From positions 1-64,000 of the forward strand of contig CAJZBQ010000027.1 in NCBI GenBank assembly GCA_914767885.1: a stretch of 64,000 bases of DNA, in the 5' to 3' direction. Under the pieces are notes generated by a model. It worked only from the letters and a program-made list of their open reading frames with translations. It searched no databases and was not told the DNA's origin. The translations under genes and the position numbers were made by a program. The DNA is from Blepharisma stoltei (taxonomy: Eukaryota > Ciliophora > Heterotrichea > Heterotrichida > Blepharismidae). Of this stretch, positions 42,815 through 52,475 are shown piece after piece; positions within the stretch are counted from its first letter, which is position 1, and the number at the start of each line of letters is the position of its first letter.

Positions 42815-42984
42815 TAAGACATTTATTTTAATAGACATTTATATTTTAGCATATTCCACCACTAACATTTTATCATATCCATCCCAATTCGCTGCAAATT
42901 TTTAATAATCATATGAATCATAATTAGACATCTTTTCAAGGCCAAAACAACTTTAAAAGCCATTATATAAAGTTAATAATATAA

Positions 42985-44950
42985 ATGAAAAGCAAACAAC
43001 TTCCAACTTTGAAGACTTCACGATCACAACCAGACCTTTATAGAAATTCCCTACCATCCAATAAAACACCCTCATCTCCTCGGCATGACCCTTTTTTAAG
43101 CTTGACACGAAACGAATCAGGAAAGCTGTTGCCGGTATGTCCATCAGGCTTAAGAATTCCTGGCACAGCAAAAAGGCCATCAATTGTTCACCCCCAAGAT
43201 ATTTTTCAAAACCCCTCAAGCCAAATTCTCCCTCCTCTTAATCCACGCAGAGATTCACTAACATTTTCAACTAGAAAATCAGAGCTTATTGTATCAAGGA
43301 CTACAAAGAATATGAAAAGGTTAGGCACTCCTTGCTTTGGGTCGTCAGGGAGTGAGTCTGCTGAGTCAGTGAGTACCATGCTTACCATTGAAGATATCCC
43401 ACCTTTATCTAACGAAAACTATTCTATTCATAAAGTATGCGTAATATAACAAAATAAGATAAATATTAGAATATTGAAGGAAACTAGCATATATATATTT
43501 AGAAAATCCAGAAACCATTTATACCTTTTTCTATTTAATTTACTATAAATTTCTTATAAAAGTTGGGTAAATACTTTGATATAAATAGGCTTACCAATTG
43601 ACTGAAAAAATAGGTGATGGGCCATATGGCTCAGTTTATAAAGCTTTACATAAATCCACCAAATCAATAGTAGCAATTAAAATAATACGCCTTAATAATG
43701 CCGATATCAATCTAATTCAAAAAGATTTAGCAGTTTTAAAGAATTTCAGGAGCTCAAACATTGTAGAATTTTTAGAATCTTATATAAAAGGCAATGAATT
43801 ATGAATTATAATGGAGTATTTTAAAGCGTGCTGCATCACAGACCTAATCCGTAATAATAAAAAATGCTTCGATGAAATCCAGATTTCAGCAATTTGCCAA
43901 GCAGCCTTAAGAGCAATCGATTATTTACATCACAATAAAATTTCGCATGGAAACTTAAAAGGAAGAAATATTTTAATAGAAGAAGGAGGCCTTATTAAGC
44001 TTTCTGATTATGGGTTATCAGCAATTTTATTTAAAAATAAAGCAAAAGTTGAAGCATTTATAAGAAATTCTTATTATATGTCACCTGAGTCTTTGCCACA
44101 GCCTAACTTTTATAGATCAGATGATATTTGAAGCTTAGGAATCACTGCAATTGAAATGGCTGAAGGGTCTGCGCCCTATATAAACATCCTTCCAGAGCGA
44201 GCAATGATTAATATTAAAAGAAATCCAGCTCAATCATTAGCTGATACTCACAAATGGTCAGAAGAATTCAATGATTTTATATCAAAATGTTTAATAATTG
44301 ACCCAAATCAGCGATCAAGGGCTAACTCCCCCTCCGTGAGTGAGCAAAACCATTAGAAAAATCCCTATTTTTTGCCCAAAAACTCACCTCCATGAGCGAA
44401 CAGAAATTTTTTATGGAAAAAAAATTTTGATATATAAGTGATAATTAGTATAATGAAGTTTAATTTTAAACAAATTGCGTTTTAAAACATAAATTTTTAC
44501 AAATTAAATCAATATTTGCGAAGTGGGATTTTTTAAATATCGAAAAAAAAAATTTTCTATAAAAGTTATATATAAATTTTTTTAAAAAAAAAATTAACCC
44601 CTCCTAAGCGAACAAAATTTTTTTTGTTCACTCACGGAGGGGGGAGTAAGGATTTATTAATCCATCCTTTTATTAGAGGTGCCAAAGGGCCTAAAGTTTT
44701 AAAGGAATTGCTTATAAATACAAATGAAAAATTAATTGGGAGTGATGAAAATAGGAAGGAAGAAGAAGATTGCAATGAACCTGAGAAGCAGGAAAGTGAA
44801 GAAACTGTGGTAATGAAATTAATGAAGCATACAGTAAAAAGCCCTAAATCGCCTTGCTTTTTAAAAAGACAGCAGCCGCTTCATGGGTCATTTCTCAATA
44901 ATCAATTGAGGAGAAGAAGTAAAAAAGTAGACTCGTTAAAAGATTGCTAA
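42985..44950 (+). CDS. STE20/MST-like pseudokinase
   Basis: 489 residues after two IESs are removed; divisible by three. A Ser/Pro-rich N-terminal extension of about 145 residues precedes a kinase domain closely related to the intact MST kinase downstream: YQLTEKIGDGPYGSVYKALHKSTKSIVAIKII, GNELWIIMEYF, DDIWSLGITAIEMAEGSAPY. The catalytic loop reads HGNLKGRNIL instead of HRDIKAGNIL, so the catalytic Asp is Asn, and DFG is DYG. The ATP-binding Lys is present. It lacks a SARAH domain and ends in a basic tail. Likely a catalytically dead regulator or scaffold derived by tandem duplication. Confidence 0.85.
43420..43591. mobile_element. IES, 172 bp, in pseudokinase gene
   Basis: TA at both edges; only this TA pair keeps frame, giving LSNENYQLTEKIGDG, parallel to the MST gene's VMFQLLEKLGEG. 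AT-rich, no MITE features. Confidence 0.88.
44323..44646. mobile_element. IES: family-1 MITE in pseudokinase gene
   Basis: 324 bp flanked by TAA; removal gives AGG GCT AAG GAT TTA, i.e. RSRAKDLLIHPF, matching RPTAKELLIHPF in the paralogue. Slightly shortened interior relative to the 390-bp form. Confidence 0.93.
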
Positions 44951-45188
44951 AGCATCTTGATATATAAAAAATATATCAGTTTTGGTTAATATTATATAAT
45001 TCATTATAACTAAGATAAGAATTTTTTGATGAGGAAGGATTTGCTATATGGAGAAATTTATTAAATAGAAGCTAAAACTATTATTATACCTAATATTATC
45101 TATTAAATACATATACCATGCCATACAACTGTAGTATAATTCCAATAAGAGTCTTTATCTATAAAAAATCCCAAAAATCTCATATAAA

Positions 45189-46741
45189 ATGGCCAATTTG
45201 AACATCCAAGACGTAGTCTCAAATCACGAAGACCCAGAAGTCATGTTTCAATTACTTGAAAAGCTTGGAGAAGGCTCATTCGGATCCGTTCATAAAGGCC
45301 TCCACAAGTCCACAGGGACTATCGTAGCTATTAAAATCCTCCAAATCAATAATAACGAAATTGCCTCCATCAAGAAAGAAATCTCGATTTTAAAAGCCTG
45401 TAGGCACCCTAACATAGTAGGCTATATTGGATCATATATAAAGGGAGACGACCTTTGGCTTATTATAGAATACTGCAGCGCCGGCTCTGTGGCTGATTTA
45501 ATTAGAATTACTAAAAAAACCCTCGATGAGGTTCAAATTGCAAGTGTGTGCCAGGCTGCTTTGAGAGGGCTTGAGTATTTGCATGATAATAAGAATATTC
45601 ATAGAGACATTAAGGCGGGGAATATTCTTCTGGATCATAAAGGTATAGCGAAATTGGCTGATTTTGGGGTTTCTGCACAGCTCTTGCATACACTGTCGAA
45701 GAAAGATACTGTGATTGGGACGCCTTATTGGATGTCGCCTGAGGTAATATCAAGGTCTTGTTATTCTACCTGAATAAAAATAAATAATTAAAGCATTCTG
45801 GCATGATACTTTTATATAGAAAATTAGGACTTTTTGATAAATATTTATATTATAGTCTTTTATATCTACAATATAATAAAAAAACTGATATATGAAGCTT
45901 AGGAATCACCGCAATTGAAATGGCTGAAGCTGAGCCTCCTTATTCCAATATTCCTCCAGTGAGGGCTATGTTTACAATCCAGCGATATCCAGCCCAGTCC
46001 CTAACTGAGCCTCGAAAATGGTCTCCTGAATTCAACGATTTTGTAGCAAAATGCTTGACAATTGATCCTAAGCAAAGGCCAACCGCCAAAGAGCTTTTAA
46101 TCCACCCCTTTATAAGAAGAGCCAGAGGTCCTGGACTACTCAGCGAACTAGTCGCAAACGCTATGGACAGCATTGAGAGGTCTCGGACTACAGAAAACAT
46201 AAGCGAAGGCTCCGAATCAGAAGAAGAAGCAGAATGTGACAATGGCAGCATGGTCTATAAAGGCACCGAAGAATTTGACTCAGGAACCGTAATCCAATAC
46301 GACACCATGGTCGAAATCCCTGAAGAAAACAAAATGTCAACGATCATTATAAAAGACGGAAAAGAGAAAAATAAAGAAACAGAGCAGCAGGGGACTGTAC
46401 GAATTGATTACTCAGATGAAGAAGAAGAAAACGTGGAACCTGATTTCATGAAACTTGTGAGACAGGCTGAAGGCATCCCAGAACCAAAACCACAAGCTAA
46501 GAAAGCTCCCCAATCCCCCCAGCCTCCATCTGTTCACAACCCTCCTAGCGCTAATAACTCCCAAAAACCCCAAATCCCTCCAGAATTCAAAGGAATGTCA
46601 ATCGAATACATTGAAAAATCCTTAAAAAGGCTAAATGTGGACATGCTTGCAGAAATTGAAGCTGTGAAGTCTAGGTACGCAGAAAGGATCAAGCCACTTG
46701 AGAAGATTCTTGAAGTGATGAGGCATGATGAAAAAAGATAA
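45189..46741 (+). CDS. MST/Hippo-type STE20 kinase with SARAH domain
   Basis: 480 residues after a 110-bp IES is removed. Kinase residues 20-270: GEGSFGSVHKG, VAIKI lysine, HRDIKAGNILL, DFGVSAQL, GTPYWMSPEV, DIWSLGITAIEMAE (Trp is UGA). The middle is acidic and Pro-rich. The C-terminal 50 residues, beginning PPEFKGMSIEYIEKSLKRL and ending KPLEKILEVM, form a SARAH coiled coil as in MST1/2 and yeast/protist Hippo kinases, which mediates dimerisation and adaptor binding. All catalytic residues are present. A pseudokinase paralogue is immediately upstream, so the two could heterodimerise or compete; this is inference. Confidence 0.93.
45762..45871. mobile_element. IES, 110 bp, in MST kinase gene
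   Basis: TA at both edges; removal gives RSCYNKKTDIWSLG. A pair five bases to the right (45767-45876), also 110 bp, gives RSCYSKKTDIW, because the edges are repeated (TATTCTA / TATAATA). Either way UGA must be Trp in DIW. Confidence 0.92.
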
Positions 46742-46788
46742 TAATAACTCTTTCATTTAAATGTACTTATCAGAAAAAATTGACTAAA

Positions 46789-49264
46789 ATGGAAGCTTTT
46801 CTAGGGACTATTGGGACAATTTTAGGGTTTGGGTGCACACTGATGCCAATTTATACATTTTATGAGGCGGAAAAAACGAAAAACCTTGAGAAGTTTTCAC
46901 ATTTAGGGATGATGGTATGTAATGTAAATACGATTGTGTGGGTCGTGTATGCGTATTTAAGATATACATTAAAATGGCGATGGGAACCAGTCCTTTTTTC
47001 TCAACGCTTGTAGCCGGAGGCATGCTATGTGCCGGGGACCTTGTGGAAGGGAAATTGGCGCTCGGGGTGTATATCCGGCTAGATTTTCCTTGGTGTAGTG
47101 GAGCGCAACGTCGAATTTGGTCGACCGCAGCTCATTCTGGTACCAAGGTTTTTACCTCACTCCCCCCTTTAAATTGGAACTAAAAATTTTGTTCCAATTT
47201 AAAGGGGGTTAATTTTTTTTTTTTAAAAAAAAATATCAATATAAAATTTTTTATTAAATATATAAAAAATTAAAAAAAAAAAAATTCAAAAACTTATCAA
47301 TTAGATTAATAAATTTGTTTATTAAAATGCTATTTACTCTTTATGCTTTTAAAACAAAGCAAGATATAACTAAATTTTCATTATTAGTTAATACGCCACT
47401 ATTAATTGGTATCAAAATTATTTACACAAAAATTATTATTTTTATTGATAAAAAAAATTAAAAAAAAAAAAAATTTAGAAAATTTATCGATCAAAGTGCT
47501 AATTTTGTTTTAAATAAGATGTTATTTATACTCTATTCTTTAAAATAAAGCAATAAATAACTAAATTTTGAAATTTTATAAAAAACTCCTATTGAATTTA
47601 TATCAAAACTATCCAAATAAAAAATATCAATTTTATCAAAAAAAACAAAAATTTTTTTGAAAATATTTAAAAAAATAAAATTTTGTTTTTTTTTAAATTT
47701 AGCAATTAAGGATAATAAATTTATTTAAATAAGATGCGATTTATACTTTTTTCTTTAAAAAAGAGCAAGATATAACTAAATTTTTAATTTTAGTTAAGAA
47801 GAAAACATTTAACTTATATCAAAACTTTTTAGATAAAAATTATTATAATTTTTTATTATAAAATTAAATTTTGTTCCAATTTTAAAGGGGGGTTAATTTA
47901 TTTAAAAAAGTGGAAATTTTACCGATATTTTGTTCCAATTTAAAGGGGGGGGGAGTCAGGGAAATGGTATTTCAAGGTTGGAAAGGGGAAGCCAGTAGAG
48001 CCAAATATCCCACTTAATCCATCGAGCAACCCCTAGTGTGAAGCTGGGTGTAACATCCCAGGCTTTGAATTTCCATTTTGGCCAACAGTCCTATCAGAAA
48101 ATTAGTTTTTCAAATTTTCAAAATAGGAACCTCTGTTGACGTACAGCATGGTGGCGCAACTCATCCAACTACGGGTAGCGAGTGCGCATCCTCGTCCAGT
48201 AGGAGCTGAGCCTTGAAGGTCATGATCGATCGATGGTGAGCAAACGGGTGAAGCGATAGGGTGGAGGTAGGCCGTCTGAGCAATATTGCGAGCCTCTCAG
48301 TAATAATACTAATGCTAATGCATGCGTATTTAGGAAATGAAATGACGATACTGATTAATACGATTGTCTGTGGAGGTTTAAATTTTGTGTATTTATTATG
48401 ATATCATAAAATAAAGGGAGATATTTTGGAGTTTGTAAGCAAATTTTTGGTGACAGCGCTGATTTTTGTGGGAAGTTTTATAGGATTGTGCTCGTTTAAC
48501 GTGATTGGACAAGTGGCAACAATGGTGAGCTTGATCGGGTGTTTTCCACCATTGGAACAAATAGGTTTAGCTTTAAAGGAAAAAAGCCACAGATATTTTG
48601 ATATTGTTTGCATTATCCCAGGATTTTTATGTGTAAACATATGGTTGTGATATGGAATTTTGACTAGTAATTTTCATATTATTATCCCAAACATAATTAC
48701 TTTTGTGATAGCGACAATACATAAATAAAATGGCATTCATACGAGAGAAATTAGCTTCGCTAATTTTCTCTCCCTCATGGAATTTTATTTATGGGATTTG
48801 GTTTTACCTTGAAAACTTCTGCATAGAAACAGCGGTTTTAACTCTGGGAATAACCAGAGGAACTGCTCCTCAGTGCGATCAAAAGCTTAGAGTTTTTACA
48901 TTTGGCACATCCCCACGGGAGGATGGCCCTTAGATAGAGCATGTGCTGGAGCCAAGTCTGACAGAGCGAAGGCAACGCGCCGATGAGATGCACGGTTCTG
49001 AAGTTTCGCTGGCTCTCGCCAGGATGGTTGGGCCGATCTCCATTTTGGTTGGGTGACCGGTGACGTCACTAGTTGGCCTAGTCCCTATTTATTAGGGAGC
49101 GGGCGCGAGACATCTTAAACACTTAGTAGCTAACGATAAAGATAGCGACAATGCAGATACTTCTTTATATGTGGGCTAAAGGATATTTTGAAAGCTATAT
49201 ACTAGATGAATTATCAAAAGACTATTGGAAATTATCATCAATAAAGAAAGTTAACACATTATAA
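46789..49264 (+). CDS. SWEET (MtN3/saliva) sugar transporter
   Basis: 222 residues after removing two insertions (1373 and 434 bp); divisible by three. Two MtN3 repeats: LGFGCTLMPIYTFYEAEKTKNLEKFSHLGMMVCNVNTIVWVVYAYL and, after a linker helix, TMVSLIGCFPPLEQIGLALKEKSHRYFDIV...FLCVNIWLWYGILTSNFHIIIPN. Seven helices, usual length. SWEETs are bidirectional sugar uniporters in plasma or endomembranes. Several UGA codons are Trp (LLWYHK, LWYGIL). The C-terminus (YMWAKGYFESYILDEL) is recovered only by removing the second insertion. Start at the first ATG, 47 bases after the MST stop. Confidence 0.9.
46949..48321 (+). mobile_element. Retroposon in SWEET gene with nested family-2 MITE
   Basis: 1373 bp including one copy of the 11-bp duplication ATGCGTATTTA (second copy 48322-48332). 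Plus-strand element: head ACATTAAAATGGCGATGGG, a GC-rich body interrupted by the MITE at 47157-47955, and a TAATGC-type tail (TAATACTAATGCTAATGC). The duplication includes TA, so ordinary TA-bounded excision can work. Removal joins VVYAYL to GNEMTILINTIV. Confidence 0.9.
47157..47955. mobile_element. Family-2 MITE with TCA flanks
   Basis: 799 bp, in inverse orientation to 8357-9114: palindromic terminus at left, doubled terminal motif at right, and three tandem copies of about 170 bp between (each with AGCAAGATATAACTAAATTT or a variant). Flanks are TCA on both sides. It is nested in the retroposon in the SWEET gene. Confidence 0.92.
48707..49140 (+). mobile_element. Retroposon in SWEET gene, TSD GATAGCGACAAT
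   Basis: 434 bp including one copy of a 12-bp duplication (second copy 49141-49152) that contains TA. Head ATAAATAAAATGGCATTC; body with GC-rich hairpin-forming stretches (AGCTTCGCTAATTTTC, GGTTGGGTGACCGGTGACG). It splits FVIAT from MQILLYMW in the last exon; left unexcised it would truncate the protein after IHK. Confidence 0.9.
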
Positions 49265-49407
49265 GACTTTTTTACAATTAATTTACCTTAAACATATTTT
49301 TTAAGCATTGTTTTGTATAAAAAATATTTCAATAATAAATCTGCCTCTATTGATATCCATTTTCGTCATTTTTATGCTGTTGTTATAAATAAAAATCAAT
49401 CTTTTTT

Positions 49408-50957
49408 ATGAGTTTTCTGCACAAAATCAGTTCAATTGGCTCTAAAATTGGAGCTGATGAAGTTAAGTACGATTTAAATGTTACAATACACCATATTACA
49501 GCAAAATTAAACACTGGAGGCATTTTTAAAGTTGTAGTGAAGCGAGGCGCTGACAAAAAAGAAGAAACCCAGCCAATGCACTATGATGCAGCCCAATCCA
49601 AGGTCATTTTTGAGTATCCAGTTTCTTTTTTAGTCACAATGTATAGAAAAGGGAATAAATTTGGCAAAAAAGATCTCAGCTTCAGGATGGTGGATTTATC
49701 AGCCAATAAAAAAGGAGAAAAGAATGGAAAAGCTATAATAGAAGTCCAAGATTTGGCGATAGCAAATTCATCAATAATAAGAAAAGAGTTTCCATTGAAG
49801 GGATGCACTGATAAAAAAGCTGTGATTTGTGTTAGTATTAGCGCAGCTGAAACTATAAATGATAGAAATCAGTCTGTTTATAGTAATGAAAAACCGGGAA
49901 ATAGATATAGAGGGAGAATCCAAACTTCGACTAGGATTTTTAACCCGGATTCGCCTATAAGAAATTACAATAGAAACGCTACTTTTGTGGCTAATAGTGA
50001 GTACTTAGACCAGAAGAACAGGCTTTCGTCAAGTTTTGCAGGAATTGAAAGGCATGATGAGGAAGAAATTGACACAGAAAAAAGGACAGAAGTTAATGAA
50101 AGCTTATTCAGAACAAATTCTGTTAACACACAAGAAAGTGAAGAAATTGTTAGAAATTTATCTGATCAGTATTATGAGCCTGAAGATCAAAGATCTCCAC
50201 AGTCCTCTCCTCTGCGAGCAAAGCAAATTTTTTTAAATTGTTTATGTAAAAATCTATTTTTAAAACTTAAAATTTATTATAATATAATTGAGAATTACGT
50301 TAGATTTTTAATATAATTGATATCTTTCAAGATAAATTATTTATTAAGTTTTTTTTAAAGCTTATTACACCTTTTAGGTTAATTTTAGATTAGTCTGTGA
50401 GTCAGAAGAAATTCACTTATAAGGCTGAGCCCATTTTTGATTTTGATGAGTTTATATCATCTCCTCAAGCTGAGCAACCTATAATTCCTAATGATTCATC
50501 ACCAGCTGAAGCTTCAGCAAATGAAATTTTAAATCCTGAAGAATTAACAATTAAAACTGAAAATGAAGAAAATATTTTACTTGATGAAAAAAATAAGCCA
50601 GAAGAAGAGTTAATTATAGAAGTTGATGAAAAAGAAGAAGAGGATAAAGAAAACGAAGCAAAAATCGAAATTCCTATAATTTCTCCAAGAAGCTTAATAT
50701 ATAGAAATCTCGAAATATTGAAAGAAAATATAATAAATCCTAAAGAATCTTGTATAGAATCTGAAGCATCAAGTTCGGAAGAAGAATTAATAGAAATTGA
50801 CCAGGAAGAATTAATTAAAGCTCAGCTCCCGCCCTCAAGATTAGATCAAGCTGTGGCGAATGCAAAAAGCAAAGAAAAGCAGTTATCAGAAAAAGAAAAA
50901 TCAAATGGACTTGTTGAGACAAGACGAGCAGCTTGTGCGAAATGCACTGTATTTTAA
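49408..50957 (+). CDS. NT-C2/EEIG1-like domain protein, one unresolved IES
   Basis: The N-terminal 150 residues look like a C2-like (EEIG1/EHBP1 N-terminal type) domain: KYDLNVTIHHITAKL, FKVVVKRGADKKEETQ, KVIFEYPVSFLVTMYRK, KDLSFRMVDL, GKAIIEVQDLAIANSS and KAVICVSISA. A Ser/Arg/Asn-rich linker follows. A second open block (50397-50957, KKFTYKAEPIFDFDEF to CAKCTVF) is Glu-rich with the same codon style and ends in a Cys motif that could be prenylated or bind metal. The two blocks probably belong to one gene with an IES at about 50230-50395, but no TA pair or micro-intron that I tried gives an open join, so two genes remain possible. Confidence 0.6.
50230..50396. other. Gap of unresolved nature inside C2-like gene
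   Basis: About 160 bp of AT-rich DNA separating two coding-like blocks. A TAG directly before TCTGTGAGTCAG blocks every TA-to-TA join; a 16-nt GT...AG candidate (GTTAATTTTAGATTAG) removes that TAG but leaves another. Confidence 0.4.
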
Positions 50958-51253
50958 AGAAATTAATTATAAAATACTGCATTAGATTGGTAAAATTATT
51001 AGAGCGCCAATAGTTTTAATTTAAAGAGAAATATTCAATCCAAACAATATAAATTTTGAAAGTATAAAAAAATTTCTTGAAACTATAAGCTACATAATAA
51101 GAAAAAGATAATAATCTAGGCATGACCTTTTCTAGAATGATCCATGACTTACCAATTGTGTATAGAATTATTTGACTAGAACGATTTTTAAGCACAATAT
51201 TTTTCTTAAATTTTCATATTAAACTTAGATTGCTTCCTTCTTATCAATAGAGG
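50958..51253. other. Intergenic, nothing recognised
   Basis: Convergent spacer between the C2-like gene and the SERF gene; AT-rich, no repeats. Confidence 0.45.
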
Positions 51254-51445
51254 CTAGGCCTTCCGAGCTGGCTCCTTCCGTTCTTCTTCCTCTTTTCGTT
51301 TCAGAGCCTCTTCTTGCTTTTTCCTCATCACTTCTGCATCTTTTTCTTTTCGTTTGTTAAAGTCTGGCTTCTTCTCTTTAGATTTATTTTCTTCTCTTTT
51401 GGCTCCACGCTTTCTATTTTCTTCTCTTTGGTTGCCTCTTGTCAT
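51254..51445 (-). CDS. SERF/4F5 small acidic-basic protein
   Basis: 63 residues: MTRGNQREENRKRGAKREEN at the start is the 4F5/SERF signature (MTRGNQRE), followed by KKPDFNKRKEKDAEVMRKKQEEALKRKEEE. SERF proteins are small, highly charged, largely unfolded proteins that bind RNA and modulate protein aggregation. Length matches the family (about 60 residues). Confidence 0.88.
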   Translation of the reverse strand: MTRGNQREENRKRGAKREENKSKEKKPDFNKRKEKDAEVMRKKQEEALKRKEEEERKEPARKA

Positions 51446-51489
51446 ATTATATTTATAATCAATATGTCGTTTATTTAATATCTATTTCA

Positions 51490-52235
51490 TAAAAATGCCA
51501 TTACAAATTTAAAAAAATCCCCACTTCGCAAAAATTGGAAAGCAAATATTTAAGTTAAGATTAAGATTCGCCGTTCGCACATTGCAGGGCCGGGGATTTC
51601 CACCCCTGCACGCTCATCGCTCCCGAGGAGCCCCGGCGGGCACCCTCCTTGTTGCCGCAAACAAGGGATTCGCACAACCAGTCTTGACTTCCATGGCTTC
51701 TGGAGTCTAAGGGCAAACCACCTGGGTCGAAACTCCCAGTTTCTCGTTGGATAAATGCCATCTCTTGAGTCCTGCTCGAGGGAGTTAGCCTCCACTTGGG
51801 ACTGTCGCCGATTTTGTCCTTTCCAATGGTTGCTCTGGGAGTAAAAGCCCAAGTCCCACGGATTAGCTCCATAGGGCCCGAGTAAAACCTAGTCCGACAT
51901 ACAAAAAGTGTTTCCGGCCCCTTTCCACCTAATTCGCCAACACTGGGCCATTGCCTGCTGCTGTTGAGGAAATTGGGTCGAGAGGTCGGGTGGCACGTCG
52001 TCGCCATTTTTATGTATATGGAAAGCAAATATTAATTTAATTTGTAAAATTTTAGTTTTTAAAAACGCGATTTGTTTAAAATTAAACAGAATTAATGCGA
52101 GATTTCATTATACTAACTATCACTTATATATCAAAATTTTTTCCATAAAAATTTTTTGTTCGCTCACGAAGGTGGGTTTTTGGGCAAAAAATCGGAATTT
52201 TTCTAACGGTTTTGCTCGCTCACAAGAGGGGGGAG
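51490..52235. mobile_element. Family-1 MITE relic split by a retroposon
   Basis: The outer sequence is a family-1 MITE: CCACTTCGCAAAAATTGGAAAGCAAATATT on the left, then from 52020 the interior AATTTAATTTG...GATTTCATTATACTAACTATC and the right end GTTCGCTCACGAAGG...GCTCGCTCACAAGAGGGGGGAG followed by TTA. The left terminus is missing. The retroposon at 51551-52019 sits inside it. Intergenic. Confidence 0.85.
51551..52019 (-). mobile_element. Retroposon nested in a MITE relic
   Basis: 469 bp flanked by a perfect 14-bp duplication GGAAAGCAAATATT (51537-51550, 52020-52033). Minus strand: head CATATACATAAAAATGGCGACG, GC-rich body distantly like 32012-32628 (shared CTGGG..GAAACTCCCAGTTTCTCG type block), tail CTTAATCTTAA. 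Frames inside are chance. Confidence 0.9.
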
Positions 52236-52475
52236 TTAGCGCCTCTCTATATACAGCAGCCTCAGTGTAGATTAACTTCTCTTGATGCCAAAACCCTCAA
52301 AAAGCTACAAATTTCTCTCACTGAGTTCATTGTCCTGCCCTAACTGTCATTTTAAATTGTGCCATTACAAATTTATTACTCCTCCTTAAGTTTCTTTGTA
52401 TGATAAAGCTAGGTCGCCTCCTTAATGCAATTAAATTGAAAATCCATACAATTTTTAAAAAAAAAGTAAAAAGAT

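Larger units (their letters stand above)
40879..42984. other. 2.1-kb gene-poor region of repeat relics
   Basis: Upstream of DRC7 and of the pseudokinase gene. It holds a short minus-strand remnant near 40920-41150 (MQRQRTLAKSTQQNSSV then a stop, later LSHADLESAAHLVKALG), a 27-bp tandem duplication at 41277-41331, two MITE relics and a broken ORF at 42172. No intact gene is visible. Confidence 0.55.

Noticed and set aside
51550-52028. 155- and 100-residue minus-strand ORFs
   Set aside because: They fall within the retroposon at 51551-52019 and have no protein-family features.
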